A stretch of DNA of 14,906 nucleotides from Dictyocoela muelleri (lineage: Eukaryota; Microsporidia): the NCBI GenBank assembly GCA_016256075.1, contig SDVU01000337.1, positions 1-14,906 on the forward strand. Direction: 5' to 3'. The translations under genes and the position numbers were made by a program. Each line of letters opens with the position of its first letter. The first letter of the stretch is position 1. Positions 1 through 8,746 of the stretch are shown piece after piece. The notes beneath the pieces are model-generated. The model was not told where the DNA came from, did no database searches, and was given only the letters and a program-made list of their open reading frames with translations.

Positions 1-82
1 TATTTTTTTTTTTTTTTTTTTTTTATTTTTTTTTATTTTTTTTATTTTTTTTTAATTTTTTTTTTTTTAATTTTTATTTTAA
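1..82. repeat. T-rich low-complexity tract
   Basis: It is almost pure T with A at intervals. The following stretch to about 600 is AT-rich and contains no gene I can support. Confidence 0.9.
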
Positions 83-291
83 AATTTAGTTTTAAATAAA
101 ACAGTGATTAGTGTTTTTAGATTAAATTTTTAAGTAAACATGTAATGTAGACAGTGAAGCTCGCTAATGCGAAATGCTACACTTTTGTCTGTTTATTTTT
201 TTTTGAAATTTTAAATTAACATTATTAATTTTTTTAAAAGAAAAGTTTGATAATAATAAATTGAAATATGTAAAAAAATATAAAAAATATG

Positions 292-320
292 ATTATTTCT
301 ATTCAAAGTATAGAAATAAT
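292..320. repeat. 11-bp perfect hairpin
   Basis: ATTATTTCTAT (292-302) and ATAGAAATAAT (310-320) pair around a 7-nt loop. No function can be assigned. Confidence 0.6.
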
Positions 321-622
321 TTTTATTTTAATTAAAATATTTATATTGGAATTTTTTTTTGTGGATAATTAAAATCGGTATTATAGTTATATTTTTTAAA
401 AATATTCTGAACCACAATTTTCATAATTATTTTGAAATAAAATATTATTATATTTCAGAAAATTTTATTAGATCAGGGTCAATTTATTACGTAGCCATTA
501 CCATTATAATTGATATTTTATTAATAAAACTATTAATTGCGTAATTAAATTAATTTAAAAATTCTCAGTTGTTGATGTGAATAATTGTTGATAAATTATA
601 ACACTTCGTAATATAATGTATG

Positions 623-737
623 GCGCTTCTGCATGAATGTAAGGCGTCTCGCATAGATGTTTCAAATCTCGCATGGATGTAACGCATATCGCATGAATAT
701 AACGTTTCTCGCATGAATGTAACGCGTCTCGCATGGT
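623..737. repeat. CpG-rich 20-bp tandem repeat, six copies
   Basis: The unit is close to GCGTCTCGCATGAATGTAAC, repeated about six times with 1-5 changes each. It stands out because its CpG content is far above the surroundings. A minus-strand open frame crosses it, but that frame is only a by-product of the repeat. Confidence 0.88.
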
Positions 738-786
738 AAATTGAAAAAAAATTAAAGAAAAAGTTTTATTGAAAGTAAAATAGGTG

Positions 787-835
787 GTCGCGTTTCGCAT
801 GTCGCGCGTTTCGTATGTCGCGCATTTCGCGCGTC
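787..835. repeat. CpG-rich tandem repeat of about 16 bp, three copies
   Basis: Three units of the form GTCGCGCGTTTCGTAT lie just left of the TTAACCC tract of copy A. They share CGCAT and TTCG words with the 20-bp array at 623-737 and may derive from it. Confidence 0.75.
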
Positions 836-840
836 ACAAT

Positions 841-1812
841 TATTTTTAACTCTATTTTTTAAACTATATTTTTTAACCCTTATTTTTTAACCCTTATTTT
901 TTAATTCTTTTTTTTCTCCATTTTTTGCCATTATTTTTAACCATATTTTTTAACACATATTTTTTAGCCTGTATTTTTAACCCTTTTCAACACTACCCCT
1001 TTTTCCCATATTATTTCCCATATTTTTTACCTTATATTTTTACCCGAATTTTTTTACCTTATATTTTTTAACAAATATTTTTTCGTATATTTTTTTAATC
1101 CATATTTTACAACGCATATTTTTTTTAACCCATATTATTTAACCCATATTTTTAATCAAAATTTTTAACCTTTGTTTAAAAAAAGAGTTAAAAAATATTG
1201 GAAGAAAATAGGGTTAAATATAACTGATGAAAAATAAGGGAAAGAAAATAAGGGATGGAAAATAAGAGATGGAAAATATGGGGAAAAATATGGGTTAAAA
1301 AATTAATTGAAACGAAAATCCCCGGATGATTTATAACACAACAGAAATGGTCTATAACACCAAAAAATGGGTCTATAAGAATATAAAAAAATGACTCTAT
1401 GGTTTTGAAAAAATGTATCTAAACTTCTGAAAAAAAAATGTGATTAGATCTTTGGAAAAATGGGTCTATATGTTTGTAAATGTGTCTTTAAAAAAAGAGG
1501 TGGTATAAGTATGAAAACCCGGTTCTGAGTTCCTTAAGACCAAGAATTAGACCTAAAAAGGTATTCAAAAATATAAATTCTTAAGACGCACTCGAGTAAT
1601 ATTCTTGGGAATCGAGATAATTATAAATTTTTTACTTTAAAATCGTAATATACACTAAAAATCTGTGATTTTTACTTTATTATTACCATTTTAAAAATAA
1701 AATTTGTTATTAACTAGATTCCCGATAATATTACTCGTTATCTTGTTAAGAACTTGTCTTTTTGATTACCTCTTTAGGTCTAATTCTTGGTCATATGGGT
1801 GACTCGGACCGA
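841..1812. mobile_element. composite foldback element, copy A
   Basis: The left half (841-1165) is a degenerate tract of TTAACCC(n)ATTTTT-type repeats of 13-14 bp. It inverts near 1161-1196 (AATTTTTAACCTTTG / AAAAAGAGTTAAAAA) into GGTTAAAAAATA-type repeats (1197-1305). These are followed by GGGTCTATA-type repeats (1340-1500), the junction TATAAGTATGAAAACCC (1504-1520), and a terminal palindrome (1538-1792, separate entry). The centre matches that of copy B, and the junction matches B and C. No coding frame is visible. The outer left arm does not mirror the right: it is occupied by the CpG-rich arrays at 623-835, so the left boundary is uncertain. Confidence 0.7.
1538..1792. repeat. 255-bp terminal palindrome of foldback copy A
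   Basis: The two halves are inverted copies: GACCAAGAATTAGACCTAAA at the left edge recurs as its complement at the right edge (1773-1792). The pairing continues inward through GAGTAATATTCTTGGGAATC against GATTCCCGATAATATTACTC to a centre near 1665. Pairing also extends outward with ACTC.GA.CC on both sides (1519-1812). It is related to the palindrome at 14559-14795. Confidence 0.85.
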
Positions 1813-1954
1813 TTATTTTAATAATAAATTTTACTTTTTTAATTTAATCTTATAAAATTCGCCCCCCCGTAATTCCGCCCATCCACTAATTCTACGACGC
1901 CCGTAATTCTTCGCTTTTATTTAAATCCAAGAAAAAAGGATAATTTGGGGGAAG

Positions 1955-3146
1955 CACTGTATTTCGAATAAAAAAATAAAATTCAGCCATATCTTAATTA
2001 AAAAAAACTATCCTCCATTACAATATAAAAACTTTTAGAGTTTCGTATAAATGGTCATTCGATACTCAAAATAACCGAAAAGATCTAAACTTCGACATTT
2101 TCGATTCATAGAATCATAAAACCTGCTTACGACAAAAATTCAATGCCAACAAAAAGAAGCAAAAAGGGGACACAAAAAATTATCTTTACACAAAGAACGC
2201 TTGTAGTTCTCAAATTTAAAAAAAGAAAATGAAATTAACACAAATTAGTACCACTTTTTTGAAAAATTTGGTAATGATATATCAAGAGAAAGTATACGAA
2301 AAATCCTGAAAAATATAATTTTAAATCATATGTAAAACAAAATTGACTCAAAATTGACTCTAAGACATATTGAAATAGATTTAAAATTTCCAAAAAACAT
2401 AAAAAAAGGAAATTCAATTTTAAAAGCAAATTATTTTTCGTATAGCCCATATTTGGCCTATTGGATTCTGATTCAAACAAAAAACCATAATAAAAAAATT
2501 GAGAAAAAAACACGGATTTATAGGCACAGAGTAATTTTAGTAAAGACTCGATTACGTTTTTTGTGGGGGGGGGTATTCACGAATGATCTTTAAAGTTAAT
2601 TGATTTAGGTTGATGAAACAATCAAGTTGGATAAATATATTCAAATTCTAGAAGAAAACTGCTATATAAGATTATCAGCCGTTTAAAATTTAAACAAAAA
2701 ACTTATTTATATGCAAGATATTACTTTATCATGTATCTTCACAAACTATAAGATGTTTAGAACCAAATAATACGATATTTTGGATTGCCAATCATATTCT
2801 CCAGACTTGAATTTAATATAAAATGTCCTGAATAGACTCTAAAGAGAAATAAGAACCAAAACAAACACATTTAAAAGTTAAACAGAACTTTTCTCAGAAA
2901 AAAATAAAGTGCGGAAAAAATACCAATTGACCAAATAACGACATTTATAAAAAGATATTACTGGTGATTTAGAATCAGTAAAAAATCGAAAATGATTGGA
3001 ACAAATTATTAAAGGTTTCAATTTTATTTATTTATTCAAAATATTTCTATTTTTTTTTAAAAGAAATATTTAATAATACTTTATATTTCAATCTTTCTTT
3101 TAATTTTTTTAATAAAATACTTTAACAGTTTGTTCGAAATTTCAGG
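1955..3146 (+). mobile_element. Tc1/mariner-type element, decayed
   Basis: A plus-strand transposase relic (see next entry) lies between a possible inverted-repeat pair. The left end is CACTGTATTTCGAATAAA (from 1955). The right end, read on the minus strand, is CCTGAAATTTCGAACAAA (to 3146) and is followed by TA. The resulting size of about 1.2 kb is normal for the Tc1/mariner group. The inverted repeats are short and imperfect, and no TA is seen at the left edge, so the boundaries are tentative. Confidence 0.55.
2130..3040 (+). pseudogene. Tc1/mariner transposase, decayed
   Basis: The clearest part is 2700-3020. LIYMQDITLSC matches the Q-D-N-A-P motif around the second catalytic Asp (2717-2719). 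The segment ILDCQSYSPDLNLI (about 2778-2818) matches ILDWPSQSPDLNPIEN, and the expected catalytic Glu codon is TAA (2819-2821). It continues as REIRTKTNTFKS and ends with ITGDLESVKNRK. Upstream, FLWGGVFTNDL (about 2557-2590) fits the GG...WGcf region, and KRGHKKLSLHKERL (about 2165-2205) fits the GRPRKL linker of the DNA-binding part. Spacing between the two acidic sites is 33 codons, one fewer than the DD34E rule. Multiple stops and shifts break it. A run of nine G (2565-2573) interrupts the GG motif area. Confidence 0.72.
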
Positions 3147-3432
3147 TAAAAAAAACACCAATAGCTATCTATCTAATCAGATATAGTGAAAAACTAATAA
3201 CTAGAATATTAATGATATTTTATAAAACAAATGTCTTTTTTTCAACTAATAGTCATCTATTTGTTATTGCTTTGATAAAAAGTCAAAAAAGTGTAAATGA
3301 GACAAATAGTTGGCACACTCTCTGAATGACATAGGAGTGTCTTATAACTTGATCACAAAAAAAAGAAGATCTAAAGACGACGGTTGGATAAATTTCGAGA
3401 AAAATAATTATGACTATTGTTAGCATGTAATA
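3147..3432. other. spacer without a supported gene
   Basis: This stretch lies between the Tc1/mariner relic and the sec24 3' repeat. It is AT-rich with no convincing frame, RNA gene or repeat. Confidence 0.5.
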
Positions 3433-3596
3433 TAAACTTACTTATTAAACTCAATAGATTAAACTTGAATTATTAAACCTTTTTATTAAACTCAATAGAT
3501 TAAACTTGAATTATTAAACCTTTTTATTAAACTTACTTATTAAACTCAATAGATTAAACTTGAATTATTAAACCTTTTTATTAAACTTACTTATTA
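3433..3596. repeat. 54-bp tandem repeat with 13-14-bp subunits, running into the sec24 stop codon
   Basis: The unit is about 54 bp and is made of four related subunits of 13-14 bp of the form AAACTnnnnnATT (AAACTTACTTATT, AAACTCAATAGATT, AAACTTGAATTATT, AAACCTTTTTATT). Three units are visible; the second lacks its first subunit. The array continues into the last valine codon and stop codon of sec24. On the minus strand the fourth subunit reads AATAAAAAGG, so each unit supplies an AATAAA-type poly(A) signal just past the stop. The nearest one (3577-3582) is 11 nt beyond the stop codon. Confidence 0.9.
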
Positions 3597-5714
3597 AACT
3601 TCGTTCTCCACTTTTCTGACATAATCTTCAAGGCTCATCAATCCAAAAACACTGTCTTCATAAAAATACGAAAAGAAAACATCTCTCAATGTGCTCTTAC
3701 AATTATCAACAACAAGAAATAACACCGGATCAAGGCTTCTATCAGAAACTCGTTCTGACACAAAATTTTTTAAATCACCATCAATAATCATGACTCTACC
3801 AGTCTGACTGTTGCTAAAATACAACGCAGGGTCTACATTTGAATTACATGCAATGAAAAAGAACATATTTACACCGGTGTCTAGCACGTAAAATCCATCG
3901 ATTTCGAGATATTTCAATGACAATGGGACTGATTTGCAGTTGTCGTGAATTGCAAATAATTGCGGTTGTATAATTAACGATACAAGATTGTTCGGATGTG
4001 TGCTTAACAAATAGAAATAGTAGCTTTTGTAATCATTAGGTGTGTTTTTGGGTCTTAAGGGAACACATTTTTGCAGATAATTCATTTTCCTCACAAACTC
4101 GAGAAATTGAGGAAACCTGTTTGCTTTAGCTTGCAATAAATTTTTAAAATTATAAAGAAATTCTACTGTCTGTTTATGAATGTAATTGGTACATTCGTTG
4201 TTTTTAATTAGCTCGTTTGCAGCCTTTAAGGCTAAATATCTTGAAAAAGAGTCTAAATTTAATGATTCGTACAATTCAATTAAGTTCATAGTCTTCATTG
4301 GTAGGCAGAAATTTAAAATTTTGATTCTTTTTGTTCCATTGACGTTCCTCAGGTGCGCAATTTGAAAACAAATTGCAGTTTTTTTGTATTTTTTTGAGTT
4401 ACAAAGAAATTTATCATAGTCCTGTTCTACTTCAAGCTCGATTGAAATATTGTGGTTCGGAGTTGATTGCGTTAAATTGAGCATGTAATATTTATTCATC
4501 TGAAAGTTTCCGTAAAAACACGTGACTTTGGCAGATTTATCGCACCATATTCGACAAGTGCCTTCAGTTTCAATTTTTGAACTTAAAAATTTAGAAATTC
4601 TGTTCTTTACTTGTACAGAGTGAATGGTATCTTTCGAGTTGAAGTTGGGGAAATAATGATTTTCACCGCCAGTGTACCTGCTTAAAATCAATATACTCGG
4701 AATTTCAATGTTTACCTGTGGGAAAAGGAAAAAGTTTATCGAAATCTTTTTAGAAGGCAAAGAAATTGCCATTTTTTTGTAGAATTCATTTTTGGATTTC
4801 AAATCTTCACTTGTGCCGCACAATTCCCCTACTCCACAATTTATTATACTTCCTAGGAATGTACAAATGATTCCACCGCCTTCTAAAATTGTTTCGGAGA
4901 CTAAAAGTGATCCTCCAAAATCATTTTGAATATTTTTTGTACAATAAAAATTTGTTCTTACCAAATTAAGTATATCACCAAAAAAATTTAAAATTTCATT
5001 TTGACTGAAAAAAACTTTGTTTTCATCGAATCGAGGCATAGCCGAAAAATCAGCACAAATCTCAAATTTCAGGTCTTTTTTAAGAATGTAGGCAGCACTA
5101 TTAAAAAAAATTATACAAATCTTCGAATTAGGATTCAAAAGCGATATACTATTCATAATACTATTAAAACAGGTTTCCAAAACACCTCTAGAGGCCATAT
5201 TATAAGTTGCTTCAATCATGAATACAAAATTAGGTTCAACAGGCTTCTTTAAAACATAATTACTAGATGCCTTCAAATCAATCATTTCATTACGAAGCAT
5301 CGAATTCGAATATATTTCACAATTCACTTTATAATTCTTCAACGGATCAAATACATCACTCCTACCAGAACCTATCCGATACTCCGATTCATTTTTTACC
5401 TGACTCCCAAAATAATTATTATCAACAGATAAATTAAAATTTTTCTCCTCGCTAAAACTTTGCTCACTCTGAAAAGGAACATTCATCGAATTAACATTAT
5501 AACATAAATTACACCGCCACTTAAGTCCAGGCGGTATCACTTCAACGTACGGATTAATGTATCCTTTACATTTGCGACAATTAATAATTTCACTTTCAAT
5601 AAAATCAGTCTCTTCACCAAGTGTAAATGTCATGAAAAGTGGTATTTTTGATTTATGAAGGTAAGATGGATTTGTAGGCAAAGTTGGAATTGTTGATTTT
5701 AAGTTTCTGATCAT
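3594..5714 (-). CDS. SEC24: COPII coat subunit Sec24 (compact microsporidian type)
   Basis: This 706-residue protein is a Sec24-type COPII subunit, which binds cargo on the ER membrane in complex with Sec23. An N-terminal IP...LHKSKIPL segment (about 9-26) resembles the Sec24 strand before the zinc finger. The zinc finger follows with Cys46, Cys49, Cys68 and Cys71 (CRKC...WRCNLC). The trunk (vWA-like) domain starts near residue 160 with PNFVFMIEATYN and includes GGG at 279-281 and RYTGGENHYFPNF at 346-358. A beta-sandwich segment is recognisable at TCRIWCDK...FYGNF (386-404), then a helical region (about 475-550), then the gelsolin-like end with LKYLEIDGFYVLDTG (600-614). Yeast Sec24 has about 926 residues; this protein lacks the long Pro/Gln-rich N-terminal extension. 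The start is supported by CCCC and CCC runs 4-11 nt upstream (5718-5725). There is no sign of an intron. WRCNLC and the domain order favour Sec24 over Sec23. Confidence 0.93.
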   Translation of the reverse strand: MIRNLKSTIPTLPTNPSYLHKSKIPLFMTFTLGEETDFIESEIINCRKCKGYINPYVEVIPPGLKWRCNLCYNVNSMNVPFQSEQSFSEEKNFNLSVDNNYFGSQVKNESEYRIGSGRSDVFDPLKNYKVNCEIYSNSMLRNEMIDLKASSNYVLKKPVEPNFVFMIEATYNMASRGVLETCFNSIMNSISLLNPNSKICIIFFNSAAYILKKDLKFEICADFSAMPRFDENKVFFSQNEILNFFGDILNLVRTNFYCTKNIQNDFGGSLLVSETILEGGGIICTFLGSIINCGVGELCGTSEDLKSKNEFYKKMAISLPSKKISINFFLFPQVNIEIPSILILSRYTGGENHYFPNFNSKDTIHSVQVKNRISKFLSSKIETEGTCRIWCDKSAKVTCFYGNFQMNKYYMLNLTQSTPNHNISIELEVEQDYDKFLCNSKKYKKTAICFQIAHLRNVNGTKRIKILNFCLPMKTMNLIELYESLNLDSFSRYLALKAANELIKNNECTNYIHKQTVEFLYNFKNLLQAKANRFPQFLEFVRKMNYLQKCVPLRPKNTPNDYKSYYFYLLSTHPNNLVSLIIQPQLFAIHDNCKSVPLSLKYLEIDGFYVLDTGVNMFFFIACNSNVDPALYFSNSQTGRVMIIDGDLKNFVSERVSDRSLDPVLFLVVDNCKSTLRDVFFSYFYEDSVFGLMSLEDYVRKVENEV

Positions 5715-5717
5715 TAA

Positions 5718-5725
5718 GGGTGGGG
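5718..5725 (-). promoter_or_regulatory. CCC-type microsporidian start signal of sec24
   Basis: Read on the minus strand the sequence is CCCCACCC, then TTA, then the ATG. C-rich motifs just upstream of start codons are an established microsporidian expression signal. This one sits 4-11 nt before the start in otherwise very AT-rich DNA and supports the chosen ATG. Confidence 0.6.
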
Positions 5726-5815
5726 ATATGAATTGTTTAAAGTTTTGACAAAAGATTTAATTAAGGTTTTTAAAGGTGTTAATTAAATTCATTTATAAAG
5801 GTATTTAAAGAAATT

Positions 5816-5990
5816 AAAAAGGTATAAAAGTTATTAATATTTAAAACTTATTAAAATGTATTATAAAGATATTAATATTTAATTGATATTAAAAGGTATA
5901 ATAAATAATTAATTGATATTAAAAAGGTATTATAAATATTAATTATTAAAAGGTATTATAAATAAATATATTTATCATTATTAAATATAT
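5816..5990. repeat. degenerate AT-rich tandem repeat upstream of sec24
   Basis: There are irregular units of about 26-36 bp around AAAAGGTATTATAAATATTA. The remaining 5990-6256 is AT-rich spacer without a supported gene. Confidence 0.6.
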
Positions 5991-6256
5991 TTATTATAAA
6001 ATTAAATTATCATAATATCTTGGCTCTGTTTTTAAATCAAATATTACTTTTTAAGAATTTTTATAATTGTCAACTAAAATAGCCATCTCATAACTTTTAT
6101 TTATTCAATGATTCTTGTTATTAAAAATTTACAGTGAAATACTCATGGGCTTAAGTATACGTAATTTTTAGTTTATCAATGACTCAATATTAATCAAATA
6201 AATATAATTTAATTTTATGAATTTTAATTTATCCACTTTTGTCATCAATCGAGACC

Positions 6257-6675
6257 CATATATTACATGCTGGTAACATCCATAGCTGTCAACCTGGAGA
6301 GTTCGAACTTTAGTCTTTAGACATTTGGTGTTCCGATATTACGTCACTTCCTAAGCTACCCAGAAGTTCAGCTGTAGACGTGATCTTCGTATTAGCAATG
6401 ACTCGTCATTATACAGATAATTAGTAGCTTTTCATGAATTTTTATTTTTCACTGCTTATTTTGCCGAGATGCGGTGCCACATTCATTGTTACATCTATCA
6501 TACTTATTTTTCTTCACTTAAAAAATTTGAATAACTCTTAATCAGCTTACTACATTGGATGAACTGTATATTATAATATAGTTACTGACTGATTGATTCC
6601 CTTACAGAATTATTTGATAAAGTTGATAAATATTTCGAATTTCGATAATTAAATTTTATATTCAAGAGTGTTAAG
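6257..6675. repeat. dispersed repeat of about 430 bp, copy 1
   Basis: This copy starts at CATATATTACATGCTG and ends at AAGAGTGTTAA. Shared landmarks with copies 2 and 3 are CCATAGCT, ACGTCACTTCCTAAGCTACC, a CCGAGA.GC block, CTTAATCAGCT, AACTGTATAT and the AAGAGTGTTAA end. The three copies are by eye roughly 60-75% identical, lie in the same orientation and do not code for protein. The class is unknown. A solo long terminal repeat of an old retroelement or a non-autonomous element are both possible; a structured RNA is not excluded. Confidence 0.75.
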
Positions 6676-6720
6676 AACCAAGATAATAGCCTCGAAATAT
6701 AAAGTAACAAATAATTTTGG

Positions 6721-7880
6721 GAAACCGGAAAAATGCCGAAGGCATTTTTCCGGGTTTTTTATCCGTCGTTTTTCCGGAAAAATTTCTTGAAATTTTGTAC
6801 GCTTATACAGGGTTTTTCATGGTTATAAACCCATATTTTCAAAGCTACAGTCAATTTTTATAAAGGTTTTTGCCCATCTTTCTAAGTTATATACCCGTTT
6901 TTTCAAAGTTATAGACACATTTCTCTCAAAGTTATAGATGCATTTCTTTCAAAGTTATAGACACTTTCCTTACAGCAGCATAGACACGTTTTTTATAATG
7001 TTATATATATTTTTTTCGAGTTATATATATGTTATATGAAAATTCGTATCGATTAATTATTTTTTAACCCATATTTTTAAACCTTTTTTAATTCTTATCT
7101 TTTTTAATCCATATTTTTAACTCCTAACCCTGACCATTATTTCCTAACCTATATTTTCTCACCCCTATCTTTTAATACCAAATTTTTCTACTCCTATTTT
7201 TTAACTCTTTTTTTAACCATTATTTTTAACCCTTATTTTTTAACGATTATTTTTTAAACCATTAATTTTTAACTTTTGTTAAAAGAGGTGGGTTAAAAAT
7301 CAAGGGTTAAGAAATAATGGTTAAAATATAATGGTTAAAAAAATAAGAGTTTAGAAAGCGTGAAAAAGGGTTACAGATAAGGGTTAAAAAAATGAGAGTT
7401 ATAAAAAATAAGGGTGAAAAAATAATGGGTAAAAAATAAAGGTTAAAAAATAGGGGGTAAATAAATAAGTGTTAAAAAAATAAATGTTAAAAAATAGGGG
7501 GTAAATATGAGGATAAAAAAAGGGTTAAAAAATAGGGGTTAAAAATGGGAGTTAAAAAATAATTAATCTAATGTTTATACGCGTATCATCACTAAATTTG
7601 GAAGGATATGTCTATAACTCTATAAAAATGTGTCTATAAGGCTGAAAGGAAAGTGTCTATAACTTTGAAAGAAACGTGTCTATAACTTTGAAAGAAACGG
7701 TAAATAACTTAGAAAAATGGGTCTATAACTTTGAAACAAATGGGTCTATAACTTTAGAAATATGGGTCTATAACTATGAAAAACCCTGTATAAGCGTACA
7801 AAATTTCAAAGCATTTTTCCGGAAAAACGACGGATAAAAAACCGGAAAAATGCCTTCGGCATTTTTCCGGTTTGCCCTAT
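6721..7880. mobile_element. complete foldback element, copy B (about 1.16 kb)
   Basis: The whole element is one long inverted repeat. Each end carries a 29-bp perfect hairpin (6725-6753 and 7842-7870) with 13-bp stems of CCGGAAAAATGCC, then ATCCGTCG and a second TTTTTCCGGAAAAA palindrome. Next come GTACGCTTATACAGGG and TTTTCAT, then repeats of about 22 bp around AAAGTTATAGACC, then a degenerate TTAACCC tract, and the centre near 7270-7300. The outer 100 bp of the two arms are nearly identical, and the inner arms more diverged. A direct repeat AAATAATTTTGG flanks it (6709-6720 and 7888-7899), extending to about 17 bp with one indel, which looks like a target-site duplication. I see no open frame of note. 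It lies just beyond dispersed-repeat copy 1. Confidence 0.85.
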
Positions 7881-8131
7881 CGTAAGTAAATAATTTTGGC
7901 TTAACAATTTTTAGTTGCACTGGTTATCGTAAAAGGTGTTAACACATAAAATGGCATGATGATCTTATAATTATCTAAATTTATTTAAATACAAAATTAA
8001 TACTTTTCCGATTACGTTCATTTTAAAAATCAGGTAAATGTTTTTTTTATCAAAAATATTCTCACCTTCTAAAAAACTTATATTTTATAAACTTTAATTC
8101 TTAACATATTTTTTAATATATTTTATAACAA

Positions 8132-8665
8132 TTAAAGACCTATTGCCCATAACTCTACCCCAACTATCTCAAACATATTATCACGACTCAAGACATGATT
8201 TTCAAAAGTTTTTACTGAATAACTCTCTCCTCTCAAGAGCGTTTTATCCAATAATAAACCATAAAACCCATCACTACATCCAAATGATAAATATTGTGGC
8301 GTACAAAAACAGAAATATGGATTATTTTGTGAATATCTAAATACATCATATCCATTTAAGAAGGTGAAAAGGAAAGTCGAGTTACAACCAAAGGATCGCC
8401 TTTTTATTTCAATTTTTTCATCTATAAATGCACCAAATACGTCTTTGTCAGTATCCTTAACTATTATTAGATATGGCGGTGAATGATTTGCACTTTCTCT
8501 GAGAAGTGATGAAAGAGAATGTCCGTGTTCAAATGTTGAATATGCAAGATTACATGAATCGGAAAGTTGATAGATTTTGTCCAATGAATTTATTAATTTG
8601 TTCATTTTAGATGAATCAATTATTTTTGAATTGTATTGATTTTCTTTGTAAAATGTTTTTGGCAT
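8132..8665 (-). CDS. TLDc-domain protein (OXR1/NCOA7-like)
   Basis: This 177-residue protein is almost entirely one TLDc domain, the fold of OXR1/NCOA7-type proteins, which are linked to oxidative-stress resistance and to V-ATPase regulation in other eukaryotes. Family landmarks in order are AYSTFEHGHSLSSLLRESA (41-59), PPYLIIVKDTDKDVFGAF (63-80), FGCNSTFLFTF (92-102), VFRYSQNNPYFCF (108-120), LSFGCSDGFYGLLLDKTLLRG (126-146), TFENHVLS (153-160) and the ending EIVGVELWAIGL. The usual glycine run after LSFG is replaced by CSDG. The frame stays open for seven more codons upstream, but only from a non-ATG codon. The first ATG is at 8663-8665 and has CCCC 6-9 nt upstream, so I chose it. No LysM or GRAM domain is present. 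Identity of the domain is clear; cellular role is inference. Confidence 0.88.
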   Translation of the reverse strand: MPKTFYKENQYNSKIIDSSKMNKLINSLDKIYQLSDSCNLAYSTFEHGHSLSSLLRESANHSPPYLIIVKDTDKDVFGAFIDEKIEIKRRSFGCNSTFLFTFLNGYDVFRYSQNNPYFCFCTPQYLSFGCSDGFYGLLLDKTLLRGESYSVKTFENHVLSRDNMFEIVGVELWAIGL

Positions 8666-8670
8666 TTGTT

Positions 8671-8674
8671 GGGG
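8671..8674 (-). promoter_or_regulatory. CCC-type start signal of the TLDc gene
   Basis: On the minus strand TTACCCCAACAA precedes the ATG. The CCCC run is 6-9 nt before the start, matching the microsporidian CCC motif. It decides between the upstream non-ATG extension and the ATG at 8663-8665. Confidence 0.55.
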
Positions 8675-8746
8675 TAAAAAATTCAATTAAACTTTTTTTC
8701 GTGGTTAAAGGGTTTTTGTAACTTTTGAAATAAATTTTTATTTTAT

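Noticed and set aside
359-544. Plus-strand 61-codon hydrophobic frame
   Set aside because: It has a non-ATG start, is AT-driven in composition and has no C-rich motif upstream.
555-800. Minus-strand open frame of 81 codons across the CpG-rich arrays
   Set aside because: It only reads through tandem repeats, has no start signal and resembles no protein.
841-1170. TTAACCC-rich tract as telomeric repeat
   Set aside because: The unit is 13-14 bp, irregular and internal, and it inverts at a centre shared with copy B, so it belongs to a foldback element rather than a telomere.
2235-2513. Minus-strand 92-codon frame
   Set aside because: It lies opposite the Tc1/mariner relic and is its shadow.
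5001-5252. Plus-strand 83-codon frame inside sec24
   Set aside because: It is antisense to a well-supported gene, with no independent evidence.
6294-6312. GAGTTCGAAC as a tRNA-type B box, suggesting a tRNA-derived SINE
   Set aside because: The word is not kept in copies 2 and 3, and no matching A box or cloverleaf is visible.
8143-8340. Plus-strand 65-codon frame inside the TLDc gene
   Set aside because: It is a shadow of the TLDc coding sequence.
8666-8686. Seven-codon N-terminal extension of the TLDc protein
   Set aside because: It would need a non-ATG start, and the C-rich start signal lies inside it, pointing to the ATG at 8663-8665.
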